From the NCBI RefSeq assembly GCF_000429765.1, contig NZ_KE386949.1:510815-574814 (forward strand): a stretch of DNA of 64,000 nucleotides, given 5' to 3'. A model generated the notes under the pieces. The model had not been told where the DNA came from. It saw nothing but the letters and a program-made list of their open reading frames with translations, and did not search any database. Each line of letters begins with the position of its first letter. The stretch's first letter is position 1. Of the stretch, positions 8,964-20,575 are shown piece by piece. The position numbers were made by a program, and so were the translations under genes. Source of the stretch: Gemmobacter nectariphilus DSM 15620 (GTDB lineage Bacteria > Pseudomonadota > Alphaproteobacteria > Rhodobacterales > Rhodobacteraceae).

Positions 8964-10007
8964 ATGCAGAAACTTCCGCTGGGGCGGACCGGCCTCCAGG
9001 TCAGTGAGCTGTGCCTGGGCACGATGACATGGGGCAGCCAGAACACCGAGGCCGAAGGCCATGACCAGATGGACATGGCGCTCGATCACGGGGTGAATTT
9101 CCTCGACACCGCCGAGATGTATCCGACAAACCCGGTGCGGGCGCAAACCGTGGGACGGACGGAGGAAATCGTCGGCAGCTGGCTGGCCAGCCGCAAGCGG
9201 CGCGATGACTGGATCATTGCCACCAAGATCACCGGCATCGGCCACGATCAGGTGCGCGACGGGGCGCCCATCACCGCGGCTGCGCTGCGGTCCTGCGTAG
9301 AACAATCGCTGCGCCGCCTGAACACCGATGTGATCGACCTTTATCAGCTGCACTGGCCCAACCGGGGCAGCTACCATTTCCGCCGCAACTGGTCGTTTGA
9401 CCCGACAGCGCAGGACCGCGCCGCCACCATTGCCCATATGCAGGACGTGCTGGCCGAGGCCGGCAAGCTGGTGACCGAAGGCAAGATCCGCGCCTTTGGC
9501 CTGTCGAACGAAAGCGCCTGGGGCACCGCGCAATGGCTGCGTCTGGCCGATCTGAACGGCTGGCCGCGTGTGGCCTCGGTGCAGAACGAATATTCGCTGC
9601 TCTGCCGCCACTTCGATACCGACATGGCCGAGCTGTGCCACAACGAGGATGTGACGCTGCTGGCCTTTTCCCCGCTGGCGGCCGGGCTGCTCAGCGGCAA
9701 GTATGCGGGCGATGTGACCCCCGACAACACCCGCCGCATGGCGACCCCCGATCTGGGCGGGCGGATCACCCCGCAGGTGTTCCCGGCTGTCGCCGCCTAT
9801 CTGGGCGTTGCGGCCGATCACGGGCTGGATCCGTGCCAGATGGCGCTGGCCTTCACCCGCTCGCGCGCCGTGCCGACCATCCCGATCATCGGCGCCACGA
9901 CCCTAGCACAGCTGCGCACCAATCTTGGCGCGGCCGGCATGGTGCTGTCCGACGAGGTGCTGGCCGACATCGCCGCCACCCGGCGCCAGCATCCGATGCC
10001 GTTCTGA
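8964..10007 (+). CDS. Aldo/keto reductase, Tas-like
   Basis: This NADPH-dependent oxidoreductase has a TIM-barrel fold. The 347-residue protein starts MQKLPLGRTGLQVSELCLGT and shows NFLDTAEMYP with the catalytic Asp and Tyr, Lys in IIATKITG, and YQLHWPN with the histidine. NADP binding is represented by FSPLAAGLLSGKYAG and the C-terminal PIIGATTLAQLRTNL. Lengths near 346 and the TAEMYPTNP segment match Tas-type enzymes of unknown physiological substrate. An AAGGAGA site precedes the ATG. The TGA overlaps the ATG of the next lipoprotein gene. Confidence 0.9.
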   Translation: MQKLPLGRTGLQVSELCLGTMTWGSQNTEAEGHDQMDMALDHGVNFLDTAEMYPTNPVRAQTVGRTEEIVGSWLASRKRRDDWIIATKITGIGHDQVRDGAPITAAALRSCVEQSLRRLNTDVIDLYQLHWPNRGSYHFRRNWSFDPTAQDRAATIAHMQDVLAEAGKLVTEGKIRAFGLSNESAWGTAQWLRLADLNGWPRVASVQNEYSLLCRHFDTDMAELCHNEDVTLLAFSPLAAGLLSGKYAGDVTPDNTRRMATPDLGGRITPQVFPAVAAYLGVAADHGLDPCQMALAFTRSRAVPTIPIIGATTLAQLRTNLGAAGMVLSDEVLADIAATRRQHPMPF

Positions 10008-10342
10008 TGCGCCGCGCGGGGCTGGTTCTGCTGGCCGCCCTGGCCCTTGCCGCCTGCCGGGAAGAGGCCGGGCCAAAGGCGGAGCCGCTGCTGCCCGACC
10101 CGCTGGAGCTGGCGACACGGGACTGCACGCGCACGGGCGGGCGGATGGTCAAGGCAGGCATCGCCAATGCGATGACCTGCATTCACGACACGACGGATTC
10201 GGGCAAGCAATGCCGCACGTCGGGCGATTGCGAGGGCGATTGCCTGGCGCGCAGCGGCACCTGCTCGCCGGTGCGGCCGCTGTTCGGCTGCAACGAGATC
10301 CTGATGAACGATGGACGCAGGGCAACGCTGTGCCGCGACTGA
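10007..10342 (+). CDS. Small cysteine-rich lipoprotein
   Basis: This 111-residue protein has a lipoprotein signal peptide (MRRAGLVLLAALALAACRE) with the lipobox L-A-A-C, so it should be acylated by Lnt, which is encoded in this window. The mature part holds eight further cysteines (for example GKQCRTSGDCEGDC and SGTCSPV), suggesting a disulfide-knotted periplasmic domain. I do not recognise the family by name; similar C-x5-C-x3-C patterns occur in small proteobacterial envelope proteins. The gene is coupled to the aldo/keto reductase by TGATG and overlaps the next gene. Confidence 0.75.
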   Translation: MRRAGLVLLAALALAACREEAGPKAEPLLPDPLELATRDCTRTGGRMVKAGIANAMTCIHDTTDSGKQCRTSGDCEGDCLARSGTCSPVRPLFGCNEILMNDGRRATLCRD

Positions 10343-10815
10343 TCGTGCTGGCCCTGCTGTTGGCCGCCTGCGCGGCACCCGCGGTGCAGTCGCTGCGCAA
10401 CCCCGCTGTTCCCGTGCGCTCGATCGCCGGCTACGACTTCAGCCGCATGTCCGGCACCTGGCACGAGGCCGCGCATCTGGCCCCGGCGGGAACGCCGGCC
10501 TGTGCGCCTGGAACCCTGTCGGTTCGCCCCGAAGGCGCCGCCCTGCGGCTTGCTGGCACCCTGTGCCAGGCCGGTGTTGCGCGGCGCATCTCTGCCCGCG
10601 CCGTGCCCTCGGGTCCGGGCCGTCTTGCGCTCTCGGGCCAGGCCGAGGATTGGTGGGTGATCTGGGCCGACCACGGCGACCGCACGCTTGTTCTGGCGCC
10701 GCCCTCGGGCCGCTTCGCCGTGGTGCTCGATCGCGGGCGCATTGCCCCGGACCGGCTGAAGGCCGCGCGCGAGGTGCTGGATTTCAACGGCTTCGACGTG
10801 GCGCGGCTACGCTGA
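10330..10815 (+). CDS. Lipocalin-like lipoprotein, GTG start
   Basis: This is a putative lipoprotein of 161 residues. No ATG fits the signal peptide. The GTG at 10330 gives VPRLIVLALLLAACAAP, a compact signal with lipobox L-A-A-C, and overlaps the previous gene by 13 bases in another frame. The mature part has the lipocalin start (SRMSGTWHEAAHL, carrying the G-x-W motif), then antiparallel-strand-like segments and DDWWVIWADHG-type residues ending FNGFDVARLR. Family members bind small hydrophobic ligands at the outer membrane (Blc type). The start assignment is less certain than the gene. Confidence 0.7.
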   Translation: MPRLIVLALLLAACAAPAVQSLRNPAVPVRSIAGYDFSRMSGTWHEAAHLAPAGTPACAPGTLSVRPEGAALRLAGTLCQAGVARRISARAVPSGPGRLALSGQAEDWWVIWADHGDRTLVLAPPSGRFAVVLDRGRIAPDRLKAAREVLDFNGFDVARLR

Positions 10816-10842
10816 TCGCCGCACACCGGGCCGCAGGCCCGG

Positions 10843-10856
10843 CCCCCCCCCCCCCC
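10843..10856. repeat. Homopolymer run of 14 C
   Basis: Fourteen consecutive C residues follow a GGGCCGCAGGCCC palindrome in the spacer between two convergent genes. Such a run is prone to polymerase slippage and to sequencing or assembly error. It lies outside both coding regions. Confidence 0.9.
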
Positions 10857-10906
10857 AACGGGAGGAGCGGCGCCTGCGCCGCGACCGACGGGCGGGAGCC
10901 GCCCGG

Positions 10907-11257
10907 TCAGTCCAGATCCCACATATCCTCGTCGCGCACCGCGCCGATGGCGGTCCAGTCTGCCCGGATGCGGGCGATGCGCGTATCGGCCCAGGTGCGG
11001 AACACCAGATCGAACCCGGACTCGGTGACATTCTCGGCCGCAATATCGGCGCGCAGGTTGGTCCGGCCGTCGGCATCCCACAGCGAAATCCCCACCATCA
11101 CCGCAGGCGGCGCGGCAAAGGGTTCGGCAAAGCTCACCGCCTGACGGCTTTCGCGCGGGCCAGAGCCGGTCCACATCGGGCCATCATGGGTGAAGTCGGT
11201 GAACATCATCCGCGAACCCTGATCCAGGCCGACGGAATGGGGGGCGATGCGTTTCAT
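10907..11257 (-). CDS. H-type lectin domain protein
   Basis: This 116-residue single-domain protein starts MKRIAPHSVGLDQGS. It contains the H-type lectin pattern: GPMWTGSGPRESRQAVSFAE, a central FAAPPAVMVGISLWDAD, then AENVTESGF and FRTWADTRIARI. The family forms trimeric beta-sandwich carbohydrate binders, best known from snail agglutinin and discoidin. No signal peptide is seen, so it may be cytosolic. The conserved DQGS...DFTHDGPMWTG context supports the longer start even though no Shine-Dalgarno is obvious. A dyad sits 24 bases upstream. The ligand is unknown. Confidence 0.85.
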   Translation of the reverse strand: MKRIAPHSVGLDQGSRMMFTDFTHDGPMWTGSGPRESRQAVSFAEPFAAPPAVMVGISLWDADGRTNLRADIAAENVTESGFDLVFRTWADTRIARIRADWTAIGAVRDEDMWDLD

Positions 11258-11280
11258 ACGGGGCCGATCAAGTTGTCATC

Positions 11281-11295
11281 GGGTACAGTTTACCC
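11281..11295. promoter_or_regulatory. Possible operator dyad upstream of the H-lectin gene
   Basis: GGGTA and TACCC form a perfect 5+5 inverted repeat around CAGTT, 24 bases upstream of the lectin start codon. The placement suits a repressor site overlapping a promoter. There is no direct support beyond symmetry. Confidence 0.3.
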
Positions 11296-11345
11296 TCATG
11301 AAGGCCAAACTCGGGCAGGAAAAGGAAAAACCTGCGTCCATCGCC

Positions 11346-11984
11346 TCAGTTTCGGGCGAACAGCGCCTCGGGCAGGTCGGGCAGCTGGCTCAAGAGCTGG
11401 TCCAGCTGCTGACGCGCGGCCTGATCCGCCGCAGCGGCATCGCCGGCGCAGACGGCCGCGACCAGCGCTGCATGGCCCGGCGGGCTGGCCCCCGCATGGT
11501 CGCGCATCTGCGCCCGTACCAGCGGCACCTGGATCGAGGGCAAGAGCCGCATCACCTCGCGGTTTCCTGCAAGCGCGGCCAGCGCGCGGTAATAGCGCCC
11601 GCGCGCCCGTTGCCGCAGCGGACCCGAGGCGGCAGCATACTCGGCCTCGGCCTGCACCAGATCCTCTGCGCTGGCCCCGGCCGCCACCGCCTCGGCCGCC
11701 TGACGGGCCGCCAGCGACAGCAGCGCCGCCGCCACGCGCAGCACATCGGCCGCCTCGCGCCGGGTCAGCCGCCGGATCGCGGCGCCCCGATGCGGCACGA
11801 TCTCGACCAGCCCGTCCGAGGCCAGGCGCCCCAGCGCCTCGCGCACCGTGCTGCGGCCCACGTCATAGCGCGCCATCAGGTCAGGCTCGGCCAGACGCTG
11901 GCCGGGAACGAACCGTCCCTCGGCCAGCCCATACAGGATGTCCCGCGCCAGCGCCTCGGGACCAGAGGGGCGCCTGTCGCTCAT
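11346..11984 (-). CDS. GntR-family transcriptional regulator (FCD type)
   Basis: This 212-residue DNA-binding regulator has an N-terminal winged helix with GQRLAEPDLMARYDVGRSTV and REALGRLASDGLVEIVPHRG, followed by an all-helical ligand-binding domain of FCD character (ALLSLAARQAAEAV...HAALVAAVCAGD). It is the second gene of a minus-strand pair with the APH-type kinase: the kinase stop TGA is followed by one base and this ATG. By position it probably controls the divergent kinase and acyl-CoA dehydrogenase genes, and inverted repeats in their shared spacer are candidate sites. The inducer is unknown, perhaps a hydroxyacyl-CoA. Confidence 0.88.
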   Translation of the reverse strand: MSDRRPSGPEALARDILYGLAEGRFVPGQRLAEPDLMARYDVGRSTVREALGRLASDGLVEIVPHRGAAIRRLTRREAADVLRVAAALLSLAARQAAEAVAAGASAEDLVQAEAEYAAASGPLRQRARGRYYRALAALAGNREVMRLLPSIQVPLVRAQMRDHAGASPPGHAALVAAVCAGDAAAADQAARQQLDQLLSQLPDLPEALFARN

Positions 11985-11985
11985 C

Positions 11986-12990
11986 TCAGGCCTTTTGCGC
12001 CATGTCCCAGGCGATCTGCGCCAGCGGCTCGGCCTTGGCGCCAACCTCGACCGCCTCGGCGCTGGCCGCGGTCCCGTCCAGGGCACGCCGCGCGATGCCC
12101 TGCAGAATGGCGGCAATGCGGAACAGGCTGAGGATGACGTAGAAATCGAAGTTCGCCGGCCGCTGCCGTCCCGTGCGCCGGCACCATGCGTCGATATAGG
12201 CGTCCTCGTCGGGAATGCCGGTGCCTGCCAGCGGCACGCCGCCGATGCCCCGGAACAGATCGGGCGAGATGCGCCAGGCCATGACGTTATAGGCGAAATC
12301 GGCATAGGGGCAGCCCAGCGTCGACAGCTCCCAGTCGACCACCGCCAGAACGCGCGGCTCGGTCGGGTGCAAGATCAGGTTGTCCAGCCGGAAATCGCCA
12401 TGCGCGATCCGCACTTCCTCGGGCGTCGTGGGCAGGTGCTGCGGCAACCAGTCGATCAGCGCATCCATCGCCGGGATCTTGCGCGTCTCGCTGGCGCGAT
12501 ACTGCTTGGTCCAGCGCGAGACCTGACGTTCCACATAGCCGCCCTGACGGCCGTAATCCCCCAGCCCCACCGCCAGCGGATCGACCATGGAAATCGCCGC
12601 GATGGCTGCATTCATGCTGTCAAAGATCGCCGCGCGTTCCTCGGGTGTCTGGTCGGGCAGGCGCGGGTCGTAAAGGACACGGCCCTCGACATGTTCCATG
12701 ACAAAGAACATGCTGCCCATGACCGCCTCGTCCTCGCACAGCGCGATCATCCGGGGCACCGGCACATCCGTCGACTGCAGCGCGGTCATCACCCGGTATT
12801 CCCGGTCCACCGCATGGGCCGAGGGCAGCACCTTGCCGACCGGCTTTTGCCGCAGCACATAGCGCCGGCCAGGCGTTTCCACCCGCCACGTCGGGTTCGA
12901 TTGCCCGCCCGACAGGCGCGTCAATGTCAGCGGCCCCTCAAAGCCAGGCACATGCTGCGCCATCCATGTCGCCAGGTCTGCCTCGGCCAT
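11986..12990 (-). CDS. APH-type phosphotransferase, ACAD10/11 kinase-domain like
   Basis: This 334-residue kinase has the aminoglycoside-phosphotransferase fold. It shows [13 protein letters not shown] (nucleotide loop), [20 protein letters not shown] (Lys), the catalytic loop [15 protein letters not shown] and metal-binding [15 protein letters not shown]. This pattern is that of the kinase domain of ACAD10/ACAD11 and bacterial LvaA rather than of antibiotic-resistance enzymes. Those enzymes phosphorylate 4-hydroxyacyl-CoA. The ATG at 12990 has GGAGG seven bases upstream; the ATG at 12996 lies one base from that site and is rejected. An acyl-CoA dehydrogenase is divergently encoded next to it. 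Confidence 0.88.
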   Translation of the reverse strand: MAEADLATWMAQHVPGFEGPLTLTRLSGGQSNPTWRVETPGRRYVLRQKPVGKVLPSAHAVDREYRVMTALQSTDVPVPRMIALCEDEAVMGSMFFVMEHVEGRVLYDPRLPDQTPEERAAIFDSMNAAIAAISMVDPLAVGLGDYGRQGGYVERQVSRWTKQYRASETRKIPAMDALIDWLPQHLPTTPEEVRIAHGDFRLDNLILHPTEPRVLAVVDWELSTLGCPYADFAYNVMAWRISPDLFRGIGGVPLAGTGIPDEDAYIDAWCRRTGRQRPANFDFYVILSLFRIAAILQGIARRALDGTAASAEAVEVGAKAEPLAQIAWDMAQKA

Positions 12991-13031
12991 ACACATTCCT
13001 CCCCGTCAGCCTGGCTGCAGGATGCAGATGA

Positions 13032-13072
13032 GACAACTTGTCGTCAAGTCATATCGTCAGACGATCTTGTCA
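13032..13072. promoter_or_regulatory. Candidate GntR operators in divergent promoter region
   Basis: Two inverted repeats lie in the 124-base spacer between kinase and acyl-CoA dehydrogenase genes: GACAA-C-TTGTC (13032-13042) and ATCGTC-A-GACGAT (13053-13065). A possible plus-strand promoter TTGTCA (13067-13072), 17 bases, TAGGCT (13090-13095) follows. AGGAGG at 13102-13107 serves the acyl-CoA dehydrogenase start. The dyads are the natural candidates for binding by the adjacent GntR regulator. Confidence 0.45.
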
Positions 13073-13114
13073 GATGCAATACCTTTCGCTAGGCTGCCTG
13101 CAGGAGGACTTGCC

Positions 13115-14382
<1,268 letters not shown>

Positions 14383-14386
<4 letters not shown>

Positions 14387-15168
14387 GCGCGCTGCATGGC
14401 AAGGTCGCCATCGTCACCGGCGCGGCGGGCGGGATCGGGCGGGCCAGCGCATTGTTGCTGGCCGAACGGGGGGCCGCCGTTCTGGCCGTGGACCGCGCGC
14501 CCGAGGTGATCGACACCGCCGCGCTGATCGCCGCACGCGGCGGGCGCGCCGATGCGGTGCAGGCCGACTGCGCGACGGAAAAGGGCGTGACTGCCTTTGT
14601 CGCGCAGGCGATGCGCGATTTCGGACAGCTGGACATCGTTCATGCCAATGCCGGGATCCTGGGCGCCTTTGCCCCCTCGTTCGACGAGGGGCCAGAGGCC
14701 TTTGCCGAAACGCTGCGGATCAACCTGATCGGGCCGTGGCTGGCGATCCGCGCGGCGGTGCCGCACATGACGCGGGGCGGGTCGATCATCTGCACCGCCT
14801 CGGTCGCCGGGATGCGCGCGGGGGCGGGGGGTATCGCCTATTCGGCGTCCAAGGCCGGGGTCATCAACCTGGTGCAGACCTGCGCGCAACTGCTGTCGGG
14901 CACCGGGATCCGGGTGAACGCGGTCGCGCCGGGGCTGGTGGAAACCGGCATGACGCAAATGCTGTTCGACGCCGCCCGATCCCGCGGGCGCGAAGGCAAG
15001 ATCGGCCAGCTGAACCCGCTGCGCCGGTCGGGCGAGCCGCCCGAGATCGCCGAAGCGGTGGCCTTCCTGGCCTCGGACGCGGCCAGCTATGTCAACGGGC
15101 AGGTCATCGCGGTGGATGGCGGGCTAAGCACCAGCCACCCCTTTGCACCGCGCCCGGCGGGGGCGTAG
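14383..15168 (+). CDS. Short-chain dehydrogenase/reductase
   Basis: This 261-residue Rossmann-fold oxidoreductase has the classical SDR motifs: [10 protein letters not shown] (NAD(P) binding), HANAGILG, the catalytic Ser in [18 protein letters not shown] (Tyr and Lys), and [13 protein letters not shown]. It is coupled to the acyl-CoA dehydrogenase by ATGA. In this context it could oxidise a 3- or 4-hydroxyacyl-CoA intermediate or form the ketone/hydroxy pair feeding the kinase. The cofactor preference looks like NAD, from the acidic residue at the end of the second strand (AVDRAPE). Confidence 0.92.
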
Positions 15169-15195
15169 CACCGGCCCAACTTTGGCCCCATTGCC

Positions 15196-15219
15196 GTGGC
15201 ATCCCCAACGGGATGCCAC
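15196..15219 (+). terminator. Perfect hairpin between SDR and NYN genes
   Basis: A 10-bp perfect stem (GTGGCATCCC with GGGATGCCAC) surrounds the loop CAAC, 28 bases after the SDR stop. It probably ends the acyl-CoA dehydrogenase-SDR transcript. The run of T expected of a strong intrinsic terminator is missing (ATTGACG follows), and the hairpin lies in the 5' region of the next gene, so it might be regulatory instead. Confidence 0.45.
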
Positions 15220-15811
15220 ATTGACGAGTCCCCGATGTACGCGCCACTTGCCCTGCTTGCCCTTTCCGCGCTGATCGCCGCAGCGGCCCGGCTGCCCGGA
15301 ACGCCGCTGCATCCCGATCTGGCCCCGGTCGCGGTGCTGGCGGCGCTGGCCGCCGGCGGGCTGCTGCTGCGGGCCTGGATCGCCCGCGCCCGCGCACCCG
15401 CACTGCGCCTGCCACGCAAGCGGATTCTGGTCGATGGCTCGAACGTTCTGTATTGGGCCGACAACACCCCGGATCCGGCAACCATCACCATGGTGCTGCA
15501 GGCACTGAAGGCGCAAGGCTATGCGCCGGTGATCTGGTTCGACGCCAATATCGGCCACCTGATCGACGGGCGCTACATGAACGCGCGCGACATGGCCGGC
15601 AGGATCGGCCTGCCACACGACGCCGTGCATGTGGCGAAACGCGGCACGCCGGCCGACCCCATGATCCTGTCGATGGCCATGCGCGAGCGGTTGCGGATCG
15701 TCACGAACGATCGCTACCGCGACTGGCACGCAACCTATCCGCATCTGGCCTTGGGCGGCCTGCTGGTTCCGGGCCGGATCGAAGATGGCCAGGTCGTGCT
15801 GGACCCCGCCT

Positions 15812-17992
<2,181 letters not shown>

Positions 17993-18049
17993 GGGTGATT
18001 CCCTTGGTCGCCCCTAGAGTTGGTCACATTTTGTTCACGTGCAAGGGGG

Positions 18050-18925
18050 TCAGCCCCGCTTGGCCACCCGCCCGCTGCGCCAGATGGTGAACACGCCGGC
18101 CCCCACCACGATCAGCGCCCCGATGAACACGTTCGGCGCGATCACCTCGTTGAACACCGTCACGCCGATGATCGACACGAAGACCAGCTGCAGATAGGCG
18201 AAGGGCTGGATCGCGCTGGCCTCGGCCACCTCATAGGCGCGGATCATCAGCCAGTGGCTGAAGATGCCGGTGCAGCAGATCACCGCCATGAAGGCCCAGT
18301 CGCGCGGCAGCATCGGTTCCCAGAACAGGATCCCGATGGGCGTCAGCACCACGGTGCCCGCCACACCCGCCCAGAACAGCGAGACCGAGGCACTGTCCTT
18401 TTGCCCGACATAGCGGGTCAGCAACCCATACAGCGCAAACAGCAGCGCGGCAAAGATGGCGATCAGCGCCTCGGGCGCAAAGACGGCAAAGCCGGGGCGC
18501 AAGATCACCAGCACACCGACAAAGCCGATGGCAATCGCCGTCCAGCGCCGCCAGCCGACCCGCTCGCCCAGCACCGGGCCGGACAGCGCGGCAATCAGCA
18601 GCGGATAGGCGGCGAACAACGCATGGGCATTGACCAGCCCCAGCGTGGCAAAGGCCAGCACCGCGATGCAGATTTCAAACGCCAGCAACACCCCGCGAAA
18701 GACCTGCAGCCGCGGAAATTGCGACCGCGTCGCGGCCCGAAACCCCTGTGGATGGCGCAGGGCCACCGCAATGACAAAGGCGGCAAAGAACCAGTACCGA
18801 ACGGTCACCACCATCCAGACATTGTAGGTTTCCGCCAGATGCCGGGAAAACCCGTCCTGAATGGCAAAGACCAGCGTGGTGGCCACCATCAGCCAGATGC
18901 CAAGTTTCGTGTTCTGAACCGCCAT
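18050..18925 (-). CDS. EamA/DMT family transporter
   Basis: This 291-residue integral membrane protein has about ten hydrophobic helices and two EamA halves. It begins MAVQNTKLGIWLMVATT and ends in a basic tail (WRSGRVAKRG). Conserved stretches such as AALSGPVLGERVGWRRW and IQPFAYLQLVFVS are shared with the neighbouring gene, so the two are tandem paralogs. Family members export or exchange amino acids and metabolites. The substrate is unknown. It starts two bases after the stop of the upstream paralog and is probably cotranscribed with it. Confidence 0.88.
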   Translation of the reverse strand: MAVQNTKLGIWLMVATTLVFAIQDGFSRHLAETYNVWMVVTVRYWFFAAFVIAVALRHPQGFRAATRSQFPRLQVFRGVLLAFEICIAVLAFATLGLVNAHALFAAYPLLIAALSGPVLGERVGWRRWTAIAIGFVGVLVILRPGFAVFAPEALIAIFAALLFALYGLLTRYVGQKDSASVSLFWAGVAGTVVLTPIGILFWEPMLPRDWAFMAVICCTGIFSHWLMIRAYEVAEASAIQPFAYLQLVFVSIIGVTVFNEVIAPNVFIGALIVVGAGVFTIWRSGRVAKRG

Positions 18926-18927
18926 TC

Positions 18928-19800
18928 TCAGGCCCCCTTTGTCCGGCCGACCCGCACCAGCGTCACCAGCCCCGCGCCCACCACGACGGCGGCCCCGATC
19001 AGCGTTGCCAGCTGCAGCGGCTCGCCAAAGACGGCGACCCCCATCAGCATGACGAACACCAGTTGCAGATAGGCAAAGGGCTGCACCACATTCGCCTCGG
19101 CCCGCGTGTAGCAGCGGATCACCAGCCAGTTCGCCAGAATGGCAAAGCCGCCATTTGCCACCGTCAGGCCCCAGTCCTCCAGCGGCATCGGCTGCCAGAA
19201 CCAGATCCCGATCGCGCTCATCAGCACGGCGCCCAGAATGCCGGACCAGAAAAAGGCCACGAACGAGGGCTCGGCCCGTGTCGCCAACCGGGTCAGCACG
19301 GAATACAGCGCGAACAGCGCCGCCGATCCCAGCGCCAGCAGCGCCAGCGGGCTGAACAGATCGCTGCCCGGCCGCAAGATGATCAGGATGCCGCAAAACC
19401 CCGCCCCGATCGCCAGCCAGCGCGCCAGCCCCACCCGCTCGCCCAGCACCGGGCCGGACAGCGCCGCAACCAGCAGCGGGCAGACGGCAAAGACCGCATG
19501 GGTGTTGATCAGCCCGATCAGCGTGAAGCTGGCAACGATCAGGCAGATCTCCGATATGTGCAGCACCGCCCGCGCCAGGTTCAGCCCCGGCCGCCGCGTG
19601 GTGACAGCGGCCCGCAACCCCTGCGGCTGACGCAAGGCCAGCAGCAGAACGAACCCGGCAAAGAACCAGTAGCGGATCATGATGGTCTGCCAGACGGTAT
19701 ATTCGCCGGCCAGATGCCGCGACAGCCCGTCCTGCACCGTCAGGGCCGCCACCGCGCCGATCATCAGCCAGATGCCTGCGCGGTTGTCTTGCGCGGTCAT
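18928..19800 (-). CDS. EamA/DMT family transporter, tandem paralog
   Basis: This 290-residue membrane protein starts MTAQDNRAGIWLMIGAVAAL. It has the same helix pattern and motifs as its downstream neighbour (VAALSGPVLGERVGLARW; VVQPFAYLQLVFVMLMG), showing a duplication. Two related ten-helix subunits encoded together may act as a pair, although DMT proteins of this length usually work alone or as homodimers. It follows the MnmD-type gene directly (stop at 19802), so a tRNA-modification gene leads this small operon. Confidence 0.88.
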   Translation of the reverse strand: MTAQDNRAGIWLMIGAVAALTVQDGLSRHLAGEYTVWQTIMIRYWFFAGFVLLLALRQPQGLRAAVTTRRPGLNLARAVLHISEICLIVASFTLIGLINTHAVFAVCPLLVAALSGPVLGERVGLARWLAIGAGFCGILIILRPGSDLFSPLALLALGSAALFALYSVLTRLATRAEPSFVAFFWSGILGAVLMSAIGIWFWQPMPLEDWGLTVANGGFAILANWLVIRCYTRAEANVVQPFAYLQLVFVMLMGVAVFGEPLQLATLIGAAVVVGAGLVTLVRVGRTKGA

Positions 19801-19801
19801 G

Positions 19802-20470
19802 TCACCCCAGCCTGCCCACGCTCATGTGGCGCTTGTGCCCAAATCCTGCGCGACGCTCTACCTGAAAGCCGGCCGCCTGCAAGGCCCGGCGCACATGGCC
19901 CGCAGCCGTATAGGTGGCAAAGCTGCCCTGCGCGCCGGTATGGGCCGCCACCTCGGCCATCAGCGCCTCGCCCCACATCTCGGGGTTCTTGGCGGGGGAA
20001 AAGCCGTCCAGGAACCAGGCATCCGCGCGGCCCTGCCAGGCGGGCAGCGTGTCGCGCACATCGCCCACGATCACCTCGGCCTCCAGCCCCTCCATGCGGA
20101 TCACCCGCGCGCCGCTGGCCCACTGGTCCAGGAACGGGCCGGCAATCGCCTCGGCCTCGGGGAAGGCCTGCAAGGCGCGGGCAATATCGGTCGCGGCCAG
20201 CGGATAGCCCTCGAAGCTGGTGAACCGCAGCGGCCCCGCAACCCCGGCCGCCCGCCAGCAGATCAGCGCCGCCAGCATGTTCAGCCCGGTCCCGAACCCC
20301 AGCTCGGCCACATGGAACCCCGGCCGGAACCGGCCCGGCAGATCGTTGCCATCCAGAAACACATGCCGCGTTTCCGCCAGCCCGTTGCCCAGCGAGAAAT
20401 ACGGATCGTCAAAGCGCTGCGAGACCGGAACCCCGCCCTCTTTCCACTCCAGCCCGTCTCCTGCGACCAT
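19802..20470 (-). CDS. mnmD: tRNA (mnm5s2U34)-methyltransferase, MnmC N-domain only
   Basis: This 222-residue SAM-dependent methyltransferase corresponds to the N-terminal domain of E. coli MnmC, which methylates nm5s2U34 of tRNA. Visible features are FDDPYFSLGNGLAETRHVFL, the SAM motif VAELGFGTGLNMLAAL, and WFLDGFSPAKNPEMW with the D-G-F-[SA]-P signature. The FAD domain is absent and is instead encoded by the divergent gene at 20576. The start MVAGDGLEWKEGG places the conserved W-K/G-P-type N-terminus correctly. Confidence 0.9.
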   Translation of the reverse strand: MVAGDGLEWKEGGVPVSQRFDDPYFSLGNGLAETRHVFLDGNDLPGRFRPGFHVAELGFGTGLNMLAALICWRAAGVAGPLRFTSFEGYPLAATDIARALQAFPEAEAIAGPFLDQWASGARVIRMEGLEAEVIVGDVRDTLPAWQGRADAWFLDGFSPAKNPEMWGEALMAEVAAHTGAQGSFATYTAAGHVRRALQAAGFQVERRAGFGHKRHMSVGRLG

Positions 20471-20480
20471 CGCGCCCTTG

Positions 20481-20555
20481 CCCCTTTGCCTTTTCCAAAA
20501 TACCCCGGGGGAGGCCGCCATCGGCGGCCGGGGGCAGCGCCCCCTTCTCGGCCCC
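20481..20555 (+). repeat. Intergenic AAATATCC-like hairpin element, copy C
   Basis: Flank CCTTTGCCTTTTCC, core AAAATACCCCGGGGG and hairpin GGGGGC-AGC-GCCCCC (20530-20544) occupy the divergent spacer between the two MnmC-half genes. The core differs slightly from AAATATCC but the arrangement is the same as in the other copies. Confidence 0.6.
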
Positions 20556-20575
20556 CGCAAGCGCAAAGGCAAGGC

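Noticed and set aside
11986-12990. Aminoglycoside resistance gene
   Set aside because: The APH fold is present, but motifs and the acyl-CoA dehydrogenase/SDR context match ACAD10/11-type kinases.
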